From CAZUMW01 sp964621615 (lineage in GTDB: Bacteria > Desulfobacterota > WTBG01 > CAIYCZ01 > CAIRTM01): a stretch of DNA of 64,000 nt. The first letter of the stretch is position 1. Each line of letters begins with the position of its first letter. The notes below the pieces were generated by a model that had not been told where the DNA came from, did not search any database, and saw nothing but the letters and a program-made list of their open reading frames with translations. Of this stretch, positions 1 through 8,873 are shown one piece after another. The stretch covers positions 62,001-126,000 of the forward strand of contig CAZUMW010000005.1 of the NCBI GenBank assembly GCA_964621615.1, read 5' to 3'. The position numbers were made by a program, and so were the translations under genes.

Positions 1-611
1 ATCCGCTTCTTCAGGCCGCCGACATCCTTCTGTATAAGGCACAGGCCGTACCGGTGGGGGAAGATCAGGTGCAGCATATCGAAATTACCCGCAGAACCGC
101 ACGCCGCTTCAACACCCGCTTCGGCGAGACGTTTCCGGAGCCGCGCTGGATTCTGTCTGAAACGCCGCGTATCCTCGGGCTTGACGGAAAAACAAAAATG
201 TCCAAATCGCTTGATAATTATATCGGCATCCTGGAGCCGCCGGATGCTATATGGGAAAAGCTTCGCACTGCGGTTACCGATGAAAACCGCAAGCGGCGAA
301 AGGATCCCGGCGACCCCGGTATCTGTAATCTTTTTTCCATGCACAAAGCGTTCACTCCTGCTGCGGAAATAGATCAGATTGCAGCCGACTGCAGAAATGC
401 TGCGGCCGGCTGTGTAGACTGCAAGAAAAAGCTGTTCAGCCACATGATGCAGCACCTTGACCCGATCCAGCAGAAAGCCAGGCGGCTTGAAGAGCACCCC
501 GATGACGTTGCGGACGTCCTTTCCCGGGGAGCTCTGCGCTGCACCAGCATTGCTGATTCAGTCATGTCTGAGGTTCGGGAAAAGCTGGGTATGCGGCGGG
601 CGGCAGTGTGA
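1..611 (+). CDS. trpS: Tryptophan-tRNA ligase, C-terminal part (5' end outside window)
   Basis: Charges tRNA-Trp with tryptophan in the cytoplasm (class I aminoacyl-tRNA synthetase). The frame is open from the first base of the window, so the gene begins upstream. The visible part starts in the conserved LLQAADIL stretch and continues through VGEDQVQH. The class I signature KMSKS is encoded at 195-209. The rest is the helical anticodon-binding region, ending in a TGA at 609-611. An internal GTG at 54 could be mistaken for a start, but homology clearly extends upstream of it. The next gene begins 6 bases after the stop, so the two are probably co-transcribed. Identity is very secure; only the N-terminal Rossmann half is missing. 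Confidence 0.96.
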   Translation, partial: PLLQAADILLYKAQAVPVGEDQVQHIEITRRTARRFNTRFGETFPEPRWILSETPRILGLDGKTKMSKSLDNYIGILEPPDAIWEKLRTAVTDENRKRRKDPGDPGICNLFSMHKAFTPAAEIDQIAADCRNAAAGCVDCKKKLFSHMMQHLDPIQQKARRLEEHPDDVADVLSRGALRCTSIADSVMSEVREKLGMRRAAV

Positions 612-617
612 GCGTTT

Positions 618-1976
618 ATGGCTCTGCGCAATTTTTTTAAAAAGAAAAAATCGCGCAGGCGTTTTGCCGTTATCGGTCTGGATGGTACGTCATTCGGCCT
701 TATTAAGGATTTGAGCGCGCGGGGTATTATGCCCGCAATGGGCGCACTTCTTGATGACGGCTTTGCCTGTGAGATGTATACCGCGCTTCCGCCGGTGTCC
801 TCTGTAACCTGGACATCGTTTCTGACCGGTGTGAATCCTGCAAAGCACGGCATATTCGGCTTTATGGACCGGCGCCGGGATTCCTACGGTATTTATTTTC
901 CAAATGCAACACAGGTGCAGTCCCCCGCGCTGTATGACCTGCTGGGCAGCTGCGGTAAGAAAACCATTGCCCTTAATATCCCTCAGACATATCCCGCCCG
1001 ACGCCTGAGCGGTATGATGATCTCCGGCCCTGTTTCAATTGATCTTGACAGGGCTGTGTATCCTCCCCGGCTTGTTTCAGCCCTCAAAAAAACCGGCTAC
1101 CGTATCAATGTCGATTCTGAGCGCGATGGCTGTGATGCATCCGGGCATCTCCTGGAGCTGCGTGCCGTGCTTAAAAAGCGAGCGGACATGTTTCTGTATC
1201 TGATGGATAACGTGCCATGGGATGTGTTTATCGCAGTGTTTACCGGTGCCGGCACGATTGATCGTTTATTCCGGAATGTTTTGTGCAATACCGGCGACGC
1301 TCTGTATGAACAGGCGGTGGCGTATTTTCGTGAGCTCGACACTGTAATCGGCCGGATGGCTGAGCGGCTTGATCCCGATACCGGCTTTGCAATACTGTCT
1401 GACCACGGATGCGCCGGGCTGAAAAAACAAGTCAGCCTGAACGCCTGGCTCAAACAGCAGGGCCTCCTGTTTCTGAACCATGACGAGCCCATTTCCCTTG
1501 AGGACATAGACCCCGGTCGAACAAAGGCGTTTGCTCTTGATCCGAGCCGGGTATGCATAAATACAAAAGGCGTTATGCCCTGCGGGTGCGTTGAGCCCGG
1601 CAGGGAGTATGACCGGATCTGTAAGATGCTTAACGAAGCGTTTTTAAGCCTCAAAGATCCGGAATGCGGCGATCCCGTCATACAGCGTGCGTTCCGCAGA
1701 GATGAGCTATATAGCGGTCCGCTTATTGAACGCTCCCCTGACTTTGTTCTGTGCCCGCATCCCGGCTATGATCTAAACGCATCCTTTTCACGCACTGCTG
1801 TATTCGGTACAGTGGAGTGCAGCGGTATGAACACTGCCGAGAGTGCTTTTTTGTATGTGCGGGGCCTGCGCGGCCTCAGCAGGAAGCCGCATATCTATGA
1901 CCTTGTCCCGACGATGCTCTCGTATTTGCATATTCCCGTTCCGGACGGCATGGACGGCAGGCCGATACTCTGCTGA
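618..1976 (+). CDS. Alkaline-phosphatase-superfamily (type I phosphodiesterase-like) protein with altered metal ligands
   Basis: A 452-residue protein of the type I phosphodiesterase/nucleotide pyrophosphatase group. After a basic N-terminus it shows the first metal Asp in GLDGTS (D22), the nucleophile region VTWTSFLTG (T66) followed by NPAKHGIFGF, and SDHG at D262-H263. Two positions look wrong for an active two-metal enzyme. The usual DRxQH metal motif reads DRLFR (D215, R219), and the late GMHT-type histidine reads GMNT (N405). Both lost histidines are, from family knowledge, ligands of the same metal. No signal peptide is obvious. It follows trpS by 6 bases. It may be a single-metal or catalytically dead relative; its substrate cannot be told from sequence. 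Confidence 0.82.
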   Translation: MALRNFFKKKKSRRRFAVIGLDGTSFGLIKDLSARGIMPAMGALLDDGFACEMYTALPPVSSVTWTSFLTGVNPAKHGIFGFMDRRRDSYGIYFPNATQVQSPALYDLLGSCGKKTIALNIPQTYPARRLSGMMISGPVSIDLDRAVYPPRLVSALKKTGYRINVDSERDGCDASGHLLELRAVLKKRADMFLYLMDNVPWDVFIAVFTGAGTIDRLFRNVLCNTGDALYEQAVAYFRELDTVIGRMAERLDPDTGFAILSDHGCAGLKKQVSLNAWLKQQGLLFLNHDEPISLEDIDPGRTKAFALDPSRVCINTKGVMPCGCVEPGREYDRICKMLNEAFLSLKDPECGDPVIQRAFRRDELYSGPLIERSPDFVLCPHPGYDLNASFSRTAVFGTVECSGMNTAESAFLYVRGLRGLSRKPHIYDLVPTMLSYLHIPVPDGMDGRPILC

Positions 1977-2172
1977 TGTCGCCGTGGATCTCTCCCCATC
2001 GGTTTTTCTTTTAATTTTCGTTAATATACAGAAATCTGTTAGTTCTTTTTTAAGGAAAACCTTCAGGTTTTCTGTAAGTATACCGAAATAATAAGAAAAA
2101 TTGACACAATTTCTCCATAATCTTTCAGCCGGTTTCCCCATGCCCGGGAAGGGTGAACATACTGGTGCGCCT

Positions 2173-3090
2173 ATGAATACATACCCGGCAACAGAAAACC
2201 GGGAACAAAAAGCTGTTTTTCGGACAAGTGCGGGCTTTACACTGGTGGAAATCGCTATCGTGCTTGTTATTGTCGGCCTTCTTGTCGGGCTCGGCGCGTC
2301 AATGGTCGGCCCCCTGACCAAGCGGGCCAAGCGGGCTGAATCAAAGCAGGCTGTCTTCCGGGCCGCCGAATCAGTAACCGGCTACGCCGCGATATCCAAC
2401 AACCGGCTGCCTGATGCTGCCGCGTTCGTATCCGCTATTAAGCGGCGCTATGACTCCTGGAGAAAGCCCCTGCACTATGTTTTTGACAGTTCGCTGACCG
2501 GCAGCAGCGTGTGCAGCGCAACAGCAACCAATATAACGGTTCGGCATTGCGAGAACGCCGGATGCAGCGCCTATACCGATATACGCAATGTGGCCTTTGT
2601 TGTGCTGAGCACCGGCGGCAATTATAATAACCAGACTGCTGCCACGCAGGCGATCACCTCCCCGACGAGGATATATGTGTGGGACACAGGGCTGACCGCC
2701 GATAACTATGGCGCCGATGGCACCAATCCCGGTGAGCCGGAATATGACGATATTGTTGAGGTTGTACCCCTGTATGAGCTGCGCACCGGCCTTGACTGCA
2801 CGCAGTATGACTTGTGCGCCGACACGGGCGTGAGCGTTCGAAACCAGTATGGCGGCTCGCTGTATTACCGACTGAACGGCGGCGCATGCTCTCAGTGGAA
2901 CAGCGGTTCAGACTGCATTGCAACGCCGACAGATTTGTACGAGGTATATGTGAATTCCTCATGCACTTCGGTGTCACAGACCTATATCACCTACAGCCGG
3001 CACGTACGCGAGGTAGATATGGACAATGACTGCTTGACTAATATTTCCTATAGCAGCGCATCGGGGCAGTTCCCCCTGTATGATCGATAA
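2173..3090 (+). CDS. Type IV prepilin-like protein (MSHA-type minor pilin)
   Basis: About 305 residues with a class III signal. A hydrophilic leader ends in Gly, followed by FTLVEIAIVLVIVGLLVG, which has the Glu at +5 after the cleavage site and one hydrophobic helix. PilD-type peptidase should cleave after that Gly. The rest is a cysteine-rich, polar extracellular domain. I chose ATG 2173; an in-frame ATG at 2140 would give a leader 11 residues longer, and neither has a strong ribosome site. It lies just upstream of the pilus assembly genes on the same strand and probably supplies a minor or tip pilin. At roughly 305 residues it is longer than a typical major pilin. Confidence 0.8.
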   Translation: MNTYPATENREQKAVFRTSAGFTLVEIAIVLVIVGLLVGLGASMVGPLTKRAKRAESKQAVFRAAESVTGYAAISNNRLPDAAAFVSAIKRRYDSWRKPLHYVFDSSLTGSSVCSATATNITVRHCENAGCSAYTDIRNVAFVVLSTGGNYNNQTAATQAITSPTRIYVWDTGLTADNYGADGTNPGEPEYDDIVEVVPLYELRTGLDCTQYDLCADTGVSVRNQYGGSLYYRLNGGACSQWNSGSDCIATPTDLYEVYVNSSCTSVSQTYITYSRHVREVDMDNDCLTNISYSSASGQFPLYDR

Positions 3091-3204
3091 CGCTCCTGCG
3101 ACCGGCACCGCTCCGGGCAGCGGCTGTGGCTGCGTGAGCGCATGCTCAAAAGGGGGTGCCCGGACATACCCGGCTTCGGGGCCTGCGTTTCCAGAAGGAA
3201 CAGG

Positions 3205-4569
3205 ATGGCTAAACAGATTGTTGTAAGCTTTGAACACGAAGATGTACGGATTGTCTACGCATCGGGAAAGCGCGGCTCCTATGTGGTAGAGAAGGCGTTT
3301 ACCATCAATGAATCGGATCTGGATGCCTTTCTTCGTGAAGAAAAGAGCAGGGAGTTTATTGTTGTAAGCAGCTTTGCGGAATTTTTTGTCGACACGATTG
3401 CGGTGCCCCCGGCAAAGGATTCGGTGATCAGGGTCCTTCTTGAAAAAGAGGTCAGGAAGCGCTCCCGGATGGATGCATTTTCTTTTGTCTACAGCGTGGT
3501 CGGCGAAAAAACGATTGACAAAAAGCGCCTGAAGGAGGTTTTTGTGTTTGCCGTGGCGCGGGAGTTTATCAGGGACATTGTTGACCGTTTTGCCAGGCAC
3601 GGCAAAATTGTCACTGCGCTGTATCCTGATATTCTCGCCGCTGCGGGCCTTATCGGAAAGGAGCGCTATCCCCTCATGGGCATGATTGAGACCGGCTCGA
3701 TCAAAAAAATTTTTCTCGTTCATGAAGGGAGGGTTTTGTTTGTCAGGGTGGTGCAATCCGCTGAGCACGGCGTCGGCGAGCAGGATATGCAGAATATTGT
3801 CATGACGGTAAACTATTGTAAGCAAACGATGAAGGTCACCCCCCGCCTGACCATGCTGCTTGGACATGTCTGTACTGATTTTACCGCCCACCCGTCACCC
3901 CAGTCGCCGGTAGCCACCTTTTTGCACCCGCTCCTGACAGGAGCCGCTTCCGGCCCTGACTTTTTTTGTCCGCTTGCGGCTTTGCTGGCGGAGCACGGCA
4001 GCTCAATTGACCTTCTGCCGCCTGCAGACCGCACCGTGTTTCAGGCTGACAAGACATTGCGCCTTCTTACGCTCGTGTTTTGCGTGGCTATGTTTTTTTG
4101 TGTTCTCCAGCTGGGATTGGTAATTGGGCAAATAGTCAATGTCAGGCAGGACATTACAGAGCGGCGGGCGTGGTTTGCGGATATGCAGGGAGTGCTGGAG
4201 CGGTATTATGAAAAAAAGGAACGCTTTGAGCTTTACCGCCCCTATCTTGCGGCATATAGGAACTATGCGGACACACCTGACACCTATAGGTTTCTTCATC
4301 ATTTAACAGCGCTTGATCTGGAAAATATCCAGATTGAATCGATTTCAATCGGACAGAGAGACGCGACCGCGCCATCCGGCGGAGCGCCTGCCGGCAAAAG
4401 CCCCCCCGCCATTTTGGCCGGGCGCGTTGAGGCGAACAGTTACGCCCGGATGCGCACAAGCTATAAAGAGCTTATATCCTCAATAGAGAAGCTGGAGTCG
4501 ATCAGCATTATTGAAAAAGAGCTTAACCTCAAAAACGGCACCTTTACCGTGACCATGAAATACGAATAG
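3205..4569 (+). CDS. MshI-like pilus alignment protein (PilM-like domain fused to PilN-like domain)
   Basis: A 454-residue inner-membrane component of a type IV pilus. The first ~270 residues resemble the actin-like PilM/GspL fold. A single hydrophobic segment follows at about residues 286-312. A periplasmic coiled region and a small PilN/GspL-like domain complete the protein. The fusion of cytoplasmic PilM-like and membrane PilN-like halves in one chain is typical of MshI and GspL rather than of separate PilM and PilN. ATG 3205 is preceded by AGAAGGAACAGG and is preferred over a longer frame starting at 3142. It is first in a tight same-strand run ending at 11414; the next gene starts 2 bases after its stop. 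Sequence identity to known MshI is low, so the call rests mostly on architecture and position. Confidence 0.75.
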   Translation: MAKQIVVSFEHEDVRIVYASGKRGSYVVEKAFTINESDLDAFLREEKSREFIVVSSFAEFFVDTIAVPPAKDSVIRVLLEKEVRKRSRMDAFSFVYSVVGEKTIDKKRLKEVFVFAVAREFIRDIVDRFARHGKIVTALYPDILAAAGLIGKERYPLMGMIETGSIKKIFLVHEGRVLFVRVVQSAEHGVGEQDMQNIVMTVNYCKQTMKVTPRLTMLLGHVCTDFTAHPSPQSPVATFLHPLLTGAASGPDFFCPLAALLAEHGSSIDLLPPADRTVFQADKTLRLLTLVFCVAMFFCVLQLGLVIGQIVNVRQDITERRAWFADMQGVLERYYEKKERFELYRPYLAAYRNYADTPDTYRFLHHLTALDLENIQIESISIGQRDATAPSGGAPAGKSPPAILAGRVEANSYARMRTSYKELISSIEKLESISIIEKELNLKNGTFTVTMKYE

Positions 4570-4571
4570 CA

Positions 4572-5180
4572 ATGTATCCTTTTTTCAAAAAGACACTCAC
4601 GTATTATCTTGTTACCGGTGCGGGGCTTGCTGTTCTTGTGCTCGCGACGGTAATACTGATTCATTATGAAGAAAGCCTTCAGACTACCCTCTCAGACTTT
4701 TCCCGGGCGCTCGGAAACATCAGCCGTATCCGGGGGCATATGGACGATATGGACAGAGTCATGGAGCGAGTGCAGAATCTTTTCCCGCAGGCGACGTCCA
4801 TGAAAAGCAGGGAAGTGCTGCTGATAGCAACAGATGATATTAAAAGCAATATCCCCCGGGCGCAGATTACCCTGCAGGATATAATCGCGGAAGGGCAGGA
4901 GCTGATGCTGCCCGTTACCATCGATATGACGGTGAAGCGCTACGGCGCGCTGCTGCGGGCTGTCTATTATCTTGAGTCTCTGGTGTTCCCCTACGTGACG
5001 GTGCGGGAATTAGCGATTCAAAAGGAAAGCAGGGGCTCGATTGTAACCGGTATCAAATCAAGAATGCAGATACTGCTGCATATGCCGAACGATGAGCAGC
5101 AGATGCATGAGCCCGGCATGGTTGCGCCGCCGGGAGAGCCGGGGCCTCCTCCAGGCGGACCGGGCGGGCCGCCGATGTAA
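4572..5180 (+). CDS. MshJ/PilO-like pilus alignment protein with Pro/Gly-rich tail
   Basis: A 202-residue bitopic protein. It has a short cytoplasmic end, one transmembrane helix at about residues 12-32, a coiled segment, and a PilO/GspM-like periplasmic domain. In the machine it should pair with the preceding MshI-like protein to link the cytoplasmic motor and the secretin. The last ~25 residues form an unusual Met/Pro/Gly-rich tail with repeated GPP and GGP triplets (encoded near 5108-5177). This looks like a flexible linker and is not something I know from PilO or MshJ. The start lies 2 bases after the upstream stop, suggesting translational coupling. Function is inferred from position, topology and size. 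Confidence 0.68.
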   Translation: MYPFFKKTLTYYLVTGAGLAVLVLATVILIHYEESLQTTLSDFSRALGNISRIRGHMDDMDRVMERVQNLFPQATSMKSREVLLIATDDIKSNIPRAQITLQDIIAEGQELMLPVTIDMTVKRYGALLRAVYYLESLVFPYVTVRELAIQKESRGSIVTGIKSRMQILLHMPNDEQQMHEPGMVAPPGEPGPPPGGPGGPPM

Positions 5181-5244
5181 GCATGGCTGCCAACTCTGAG
5201 CGCAGCCGATGTAATAGATTTTTTCTGAGCAGCGGGAACGCAGT

Positions 5245-5712
5245 ATGGATACGCGAACAAAGATGATGTGCGTCGCCCCTTTTGCCATGCTTGTGCTGGT
5301 GTATGTTGTCGGCAGCTATATACACTTTAACGCCTCGCTGACGCCCGAGGAACAGGAGGTTGTCGATTTCTTCCCCGAAGATCTGAGCCTTCCTGAAACA
5401 AAGCAGGCGGCATTTGTCCCGCCGGGGACAAACGTCATAACAGTGCAAAAGCCTGAAGCGCCTGATACAGCAGCGGCGGGCAATAGCCGCGAGCGGCGCG
5501 GAAAAGAATATCGGCTCGGCATGATTATCATCGGCGGGCGCGGGAGGATGGCATCCATTAACAACACGATATTCCGCGAGGGAGACCGCAGCGGGGATAT
5601 GGTGGTTCGCCGGATTGAGAAGGGCAGGGTTCAGGTGCGCCTGATCGAGCTGGATGCTTCGGGAAATACCCGTGACCGCTTAACATGGCTTTATCTGGAG
5701 GACATTAAATGA
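5245..5712 (+). CDS. MshK/PilP-like pilus protein
   Basis: A 155-residue protein with one N-terminal hydrophobic segment (about residues 8-27), a proline-rich linker, and a small C-terminal beta domain. That domain begins around a GMIIIGGRGRMASINNTIF stretch and includes FREGD. The pattern fits MshK and the GspC/PilP homology region, which contact the secretin N-domains in the periplasm. The stop overlaps the start of the secretin gene (5709) by 4 bases, which supports coupling. The ribosome site upstream (GCGGGAACG) is weak. No lipobox Cys was found at the expected PilP position, which favours an inner-membrane anchor. Confidence 0.66.
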   Translation: MDTRTKMMCVAPFAMLVLVYVVGSYIHFNASLTPEEQEVVDFFPEDLSLPETKQAAFVPPGTNVITVQKPEAPDTAAAGNSRERRGKEYRLGMIIIGGRGRMASINNTIFREGDRSGDMVVRRIEKGRVQVRLIELDASGNTRDRLTWLYLEDIK

Positions 5713-7232
5713 CAAAGCGTATACTGAGAGTGCTGTGCTGTGCGGTTATGGCCATGTGGCCCGCTGTAGTGCTTTGCCAGCAGCAGGAGGCGGATCAAAG
5801 CCGGACAGATACATTCCGCCCTGTTGCTGAAGATGTCGTGCCGTTCAGAAGTCGCCTGGTGTCGGTTGATCTGCGCGATACGCCCATACGGGACGCGCTG
5901 TATTCCATCGCTCAGACGACCGGTTTGAACCTGGTCATGCAGCGCGGGGTTGATCCGGATCACCCAGTAACCCTCAGCGTCAGCAATATTCCCGCACAGG
6001 AGGCGGTCGACATAATCTGCAACGCAGCCGGCTATTTTTACCGCCTGAAAAACAATATTCTTACCATTTCCGCAATGGGCACACGGGTATTTGAGTTCGG
6101 CCAGCCGGCGGTTAACCAGGAGTATTCGGTTGAGGTCGGCGGTGATATGCTCGGAGCGGTCATCGAAGGTGTTGAAGACTTCGGCGAGGGGGGCGGCGGA
6201 GGAGGCGGCAGCGGCAGCGAAGACAGCCAGACAGGAAAAATAAAGCAGACGCTTGCCTCCGACAGCCAGGCGTTTAATTTCTGGGAGGCCATAGAGCGCG
6301 CGCTGCAGAATATTATCGGCGCATCGGAGGAGAGTGCCGGCGCGGCAGGCTTTGCCGGTGAGAGCAGCCGGGGGCGACGGCCGTATTATGATATTAACCG
6401 CATGGCCGGAACGGTCATGGTGACAGCAGACCGGGAAAGGCTTGAGCAGGTCGAGCATTACATAAATTCGGTTAAGCAGGCCCTGCACCGCCAGGTGATC
6501 ATAGAAGCACGTATTATCGAAGTTCAGCTTGCCAAGGGGCTCAAATACGGGATCGACTGGACATGGCTTGCTTCAGACTCGGTGACGATACAGGCAAACA
6601 ATTTCAGAGATATCGTAAACCCCATGGATGCAAATGTGGAGGTGCACGTTTCCCGAAGCGATTTTGACGGCGTGCTGCGCGCCATCGAGCGGCAGGGGCA
6701 GGTCAATACGCTTTCCAACCCCCGGCTCAACATCATGAACGGCCAGAGCGCCCTTCTCAGCGTCGGCAGGAGCCAGAGCTTTTTGTCCTCTCTTGAAAGC
6801 GAGGTCACCACAGGGGATAACCCTGTCGTAACCTACACCACCAATACCAGCAGCGTTCTTTCGGGAATGGCGATCGGCATTGTGCCCTATATCAGCAGCG
6901 ACGGACAGATATCCATGAGCATAACCCCTATCATTTCTGAGCTTATCAGCATGGAGGAGCGCCAGATCGGCGATCAGGGCACATCCATTTCGCTGCCGAC
7001 CGTTGACCTGCGTCAGATGAGCACCACGGTAAAGGTTGCCGACGGAGAAATGATTATCATCGGCGGCCTGATGCAGACGAAAAAAAAGGCGGAGGATGAG
7101 CAGGTTCCCTTTGTGGGCAACATCCCCCTGGTGGGGTATCTGTTCAAGCGGTTTGAGGATGTGGACGAGCAGACCGACATTGTTATTCTTCTGAAGCCGC
7201 ATCTAAAGAAGCAAAGGAGCGCGCAGCGGTGA
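5709..7232 (+). CDS. mshL: Secretin of MSHA-like type IV pilus
   Basis: A 507-residue outer-membrane secretin through which the pilus emerges. A signal peptide covers about the first 24 residues (MTKRILRVLCC..). An STN-type N-domain follows, with DLRDTPIRDAL and the NIPAQEAVDII motif. Next are a long glycine/serine linker (residues ~158-172) and an N1/KH-like domain. The secretin core begins near RQVIIEARIIEVQL and ends with the signature VPFVGNIPLVGYLFKR and a final beta strand of the IVILLKPHL type. The length and single N-domain match MshL-type secretins better than PilQ. It sits between the MshK-like gene and the ATPase gene, overlapping both by 4 bases. Confidence 0.92.
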   Translation: MTKRILRVLCCAVMAMWPAVVLCQQQEADQSRTDTFRPVAEDVVPFRSRLVSVDLRDTPIRDALYSIAQTTGLNLVMQRGVDPDHPVTLSVSNIPAQEAVDIICNAAGYFYRLKNNILTISAMGTRVFEFGQPAVNQEYSVEVGGDMLGAVIEGVEDFGEGGGGGGGSGSEDSQTGKIKQTLASDSQAFNFWEAIERALQNIIGASEESAGAAGFAGESSRGRRPYYDINRMAGTVMVTADRERLEQVEHYINSVKQALHRQVIIEARIIEVQLAKGLKYGIDWTWLASDSVTIQANNFRDIVNPMDANVEVHVSRSDFDGVLRAIERQGQVNTLSNPRLNIMNGQSALLSVGRSQSFLSSLESEVTTGDNPVVTYTTNTSSVLSGMAIGIVPYISSDGQISMSITPIISELISMEERQIGDQGTSISLPTVDLRQMSTTVKVADGEMIIIGGLMQTKKKAEDEQVPFVGNIPLVGYLFKRFEDVDEQTDIVILLKPHLKKQRSAQR

Positions 7233-8872
7233 GACTCGGCGAACTGTTGATAGACAGGGGCACGCTGACCGAGGAGCAGCTTAAGATAGCCCTTAAAGAG
7301 CAGCATATTACCGGCATCATGCTCGGCTCGACCCTGGTTAATCTGGGCTTTGTCACCTCCCGTGAAATAACGGAAATTATTTCACAGCAGACCGGTATCG
7401 ATTTTGTCGATCTTGAGGAGTATGTCATTCCGGAAGAGGCGCTGCGCATCGTTACCATGGAGGTTGCCGAGCGCTCAGAATTTATTCCTCTTGCCTTCGA
7501 GGACGGGGTGCTTTCGATCGGGGTTACCAACCCGAGCAATATCAAAGCGGTTGATGCGGTAACGCAGGTTACCGGAACGCAGCCGCGTATTTTTCTTGTG
7601 GATTCGGAAAATTTTCATGAAACGCTTGAAAAGGCATACTACTTTCTCGAAAATCCCATCCCCAAGCGGATTGAAGCGATTATTGAAAGTGCAAAGTCGG
7701 CTGATGAGCCGCAGCCGGCCGATATATCGACAGTGACCGAGCTGCTGCTTATGGATGCAATCAGGCAGCATGCCACCGATCTGCACATCCGGCCGATGGC
7801 AACCACGGTCCATGTCTTCTGCCGGATAGACGGGGTGATGCATCTTGTATACTGCCTGCCGAAAAACGTGCAGAGCGGCATTACCTCGCGCATCAAAATT
7901 CTGGCTCAGCTGAACATCGCCGAAACCCGCCTTCCCCAGGACGGGTCGTTTTCATTTGAGTTTCTGCGAGCGAACTATGACATGCGCGTTTCCATGACCC
8001 CCACTATTTTCGGGGAAAACGTGGTCATCCGTGTATTGAAGTCATCTGCATCAATACTGCGGATCAGCAGCCTCGGGTTTCAGAAGCAGGAGTCCAAAAA
8101 GCTCCGTGTTCTGTTTGCGAAGCCGCACGGCATTATTCTGATTACGGGGCCGACCGGCAGCGGAAAAACCACCACTTTGTATTCGGCCCTGAGAGAGATT
8201 GATCTTATAGGGAAAAATGTCATGACTGTTGAGGATCCGGTGGAATACCGGCTCAGCATGGTCAGGCAGACCCAGGTCAACATGAAGGCCGGGTATGATT
8301 TCGGCGCGGCGGGGCGCAGCTTTATGCGGCAGGACCCTGACGTCATGCTGCTGGGCGAAATCCGGGACGAGGAGACAGCATCTTTTGCCGTGCGCGCCTC
8401 CATCACCGGCCACCTTGTTTTGTCAACGCTGCACGCAAACGATGCAATCACCGCTATTCCGCGCCTGCTCGACCTGAAAGTTGACCGATTTCTGCTCTCC
8501 ACATCGCTTCGCGCGGTGATCGCGCAGCGGCTCGTGCGCAGAATTTGCCCTCACTGTCAGGATGAATATGTCTACGAAGCAGGCGAGCTGACCGATCTTG
8601 GGTTTCCGGAGCTGGAAGGCACGGTTGCCGAGGGGGTAAAGGGGCGGGGCTGTGCTGCATGCAATAATACCGGATACACCGGAAGAATGGTGATCGGCGA
8701 AATACTCAGAATCGATGAGGAGGTTCAGGAGCTCGTGTATCAGGGCGCCTCTCTGAACCAGATGATGGAGGTTGCCGTCAAGAACGGAATGGTTACGATT
8801 CACGAAGACGGCAAGCAAAAGGCAATGGACGGGCACACAACGTTTGAAGAAGTAGCGCGGGTAATAGGCTGA
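7229..8872 (+). CDS. mshE: Pilus extension ATPase with MshEN c-di-GMP-binding domain
   Basis: A 547-residue GspE/PilB-family motor ATPase starting at GTG 7229. The N-terminus carries two consecutive copies of an RLGxxL..G.L..xxLxxxLxxQ pattern (RLGELLIDRGTLTEEQL, then LGSTLVNLGFVTSREI). This is the signature of the MshEN c-di-GMP receptor domain. The core has Walker A GPTGSGKTT (~307-315), an Asp box, Walker B LLGEIRDEET (~373-382), and a zinc tetracysteine at C440, C443, C475 and C478. It should power pilus assembly at the inner membrane in response to c-di-GMP; that response is predicted from the motif. It overlaps the secretin gene by 4 bases and precedes the platform gene by 1 base. Confidence 0.92.
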   Translation: MRLGELLIDRGTLTEEQLKIALKEQHITGIMLGSTLVNLGFVTSREITEIISQQTGIDFVDLEEYVIPEEALRIVTMEVAERSEFIPLAFEDGVLSIGVTNPSNIKAVDAVTQVTGTQPRIFLVDSENFHETLEKAYYFLENPIPKRIEAIIESAKSADEPQPADISTVTELLLMDAIRQHATDLHIRPMATTVHVFCRIDGVMHLVYCLPKNVQSGITSRIKILAQLNIAETRLPQDGSFSFEFLRANYDMRVSMTPTIFGENVVIRVLKSSASILRISSLGFQKQESKKLRVLFAKPHGIILITGPTGSGKTTTLYSALREIDLIGKNVMTVEDPVEYRLSMVRQTQVNMKAGYDFGAAGRSFMRQDPDVMLLGEIRDEETASFAVRASITGHLVLSTLHANDAITAIPRLLDLKVDRFLLSTSLRAVIAQRLVRRICPHCQDEYVYEAGELTDLGFPELEGTVAEGVKGRGCAACNNTGYTGRMVIGEILRIDEEVQELVYQGASLNQMMEVAVKNGMVTIHEDGKQKAMDGHTTFEEVARVIG

Positions 8873-8873
8873 C

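Noticed and set aside
2101..2130. TTGACA at 2101 as a -35 box for the first pilin gene
   Set aside because: No acceptable -10 box lies 16-18 bases downstream.
2974..3891. 305-codon open frame on the minus strand opposite the first pilin and MshI-like genes
   Set aside because: It overlaps strongly supported plus-strand genes, has no recognisable domain and reads as a codon-bias shadow.
5691..6488. 265-codon open frame on the minus strand opposite the secretin gene
   Set aside because: It lies within the secretin coding region on the other strand and shows no family motifs.
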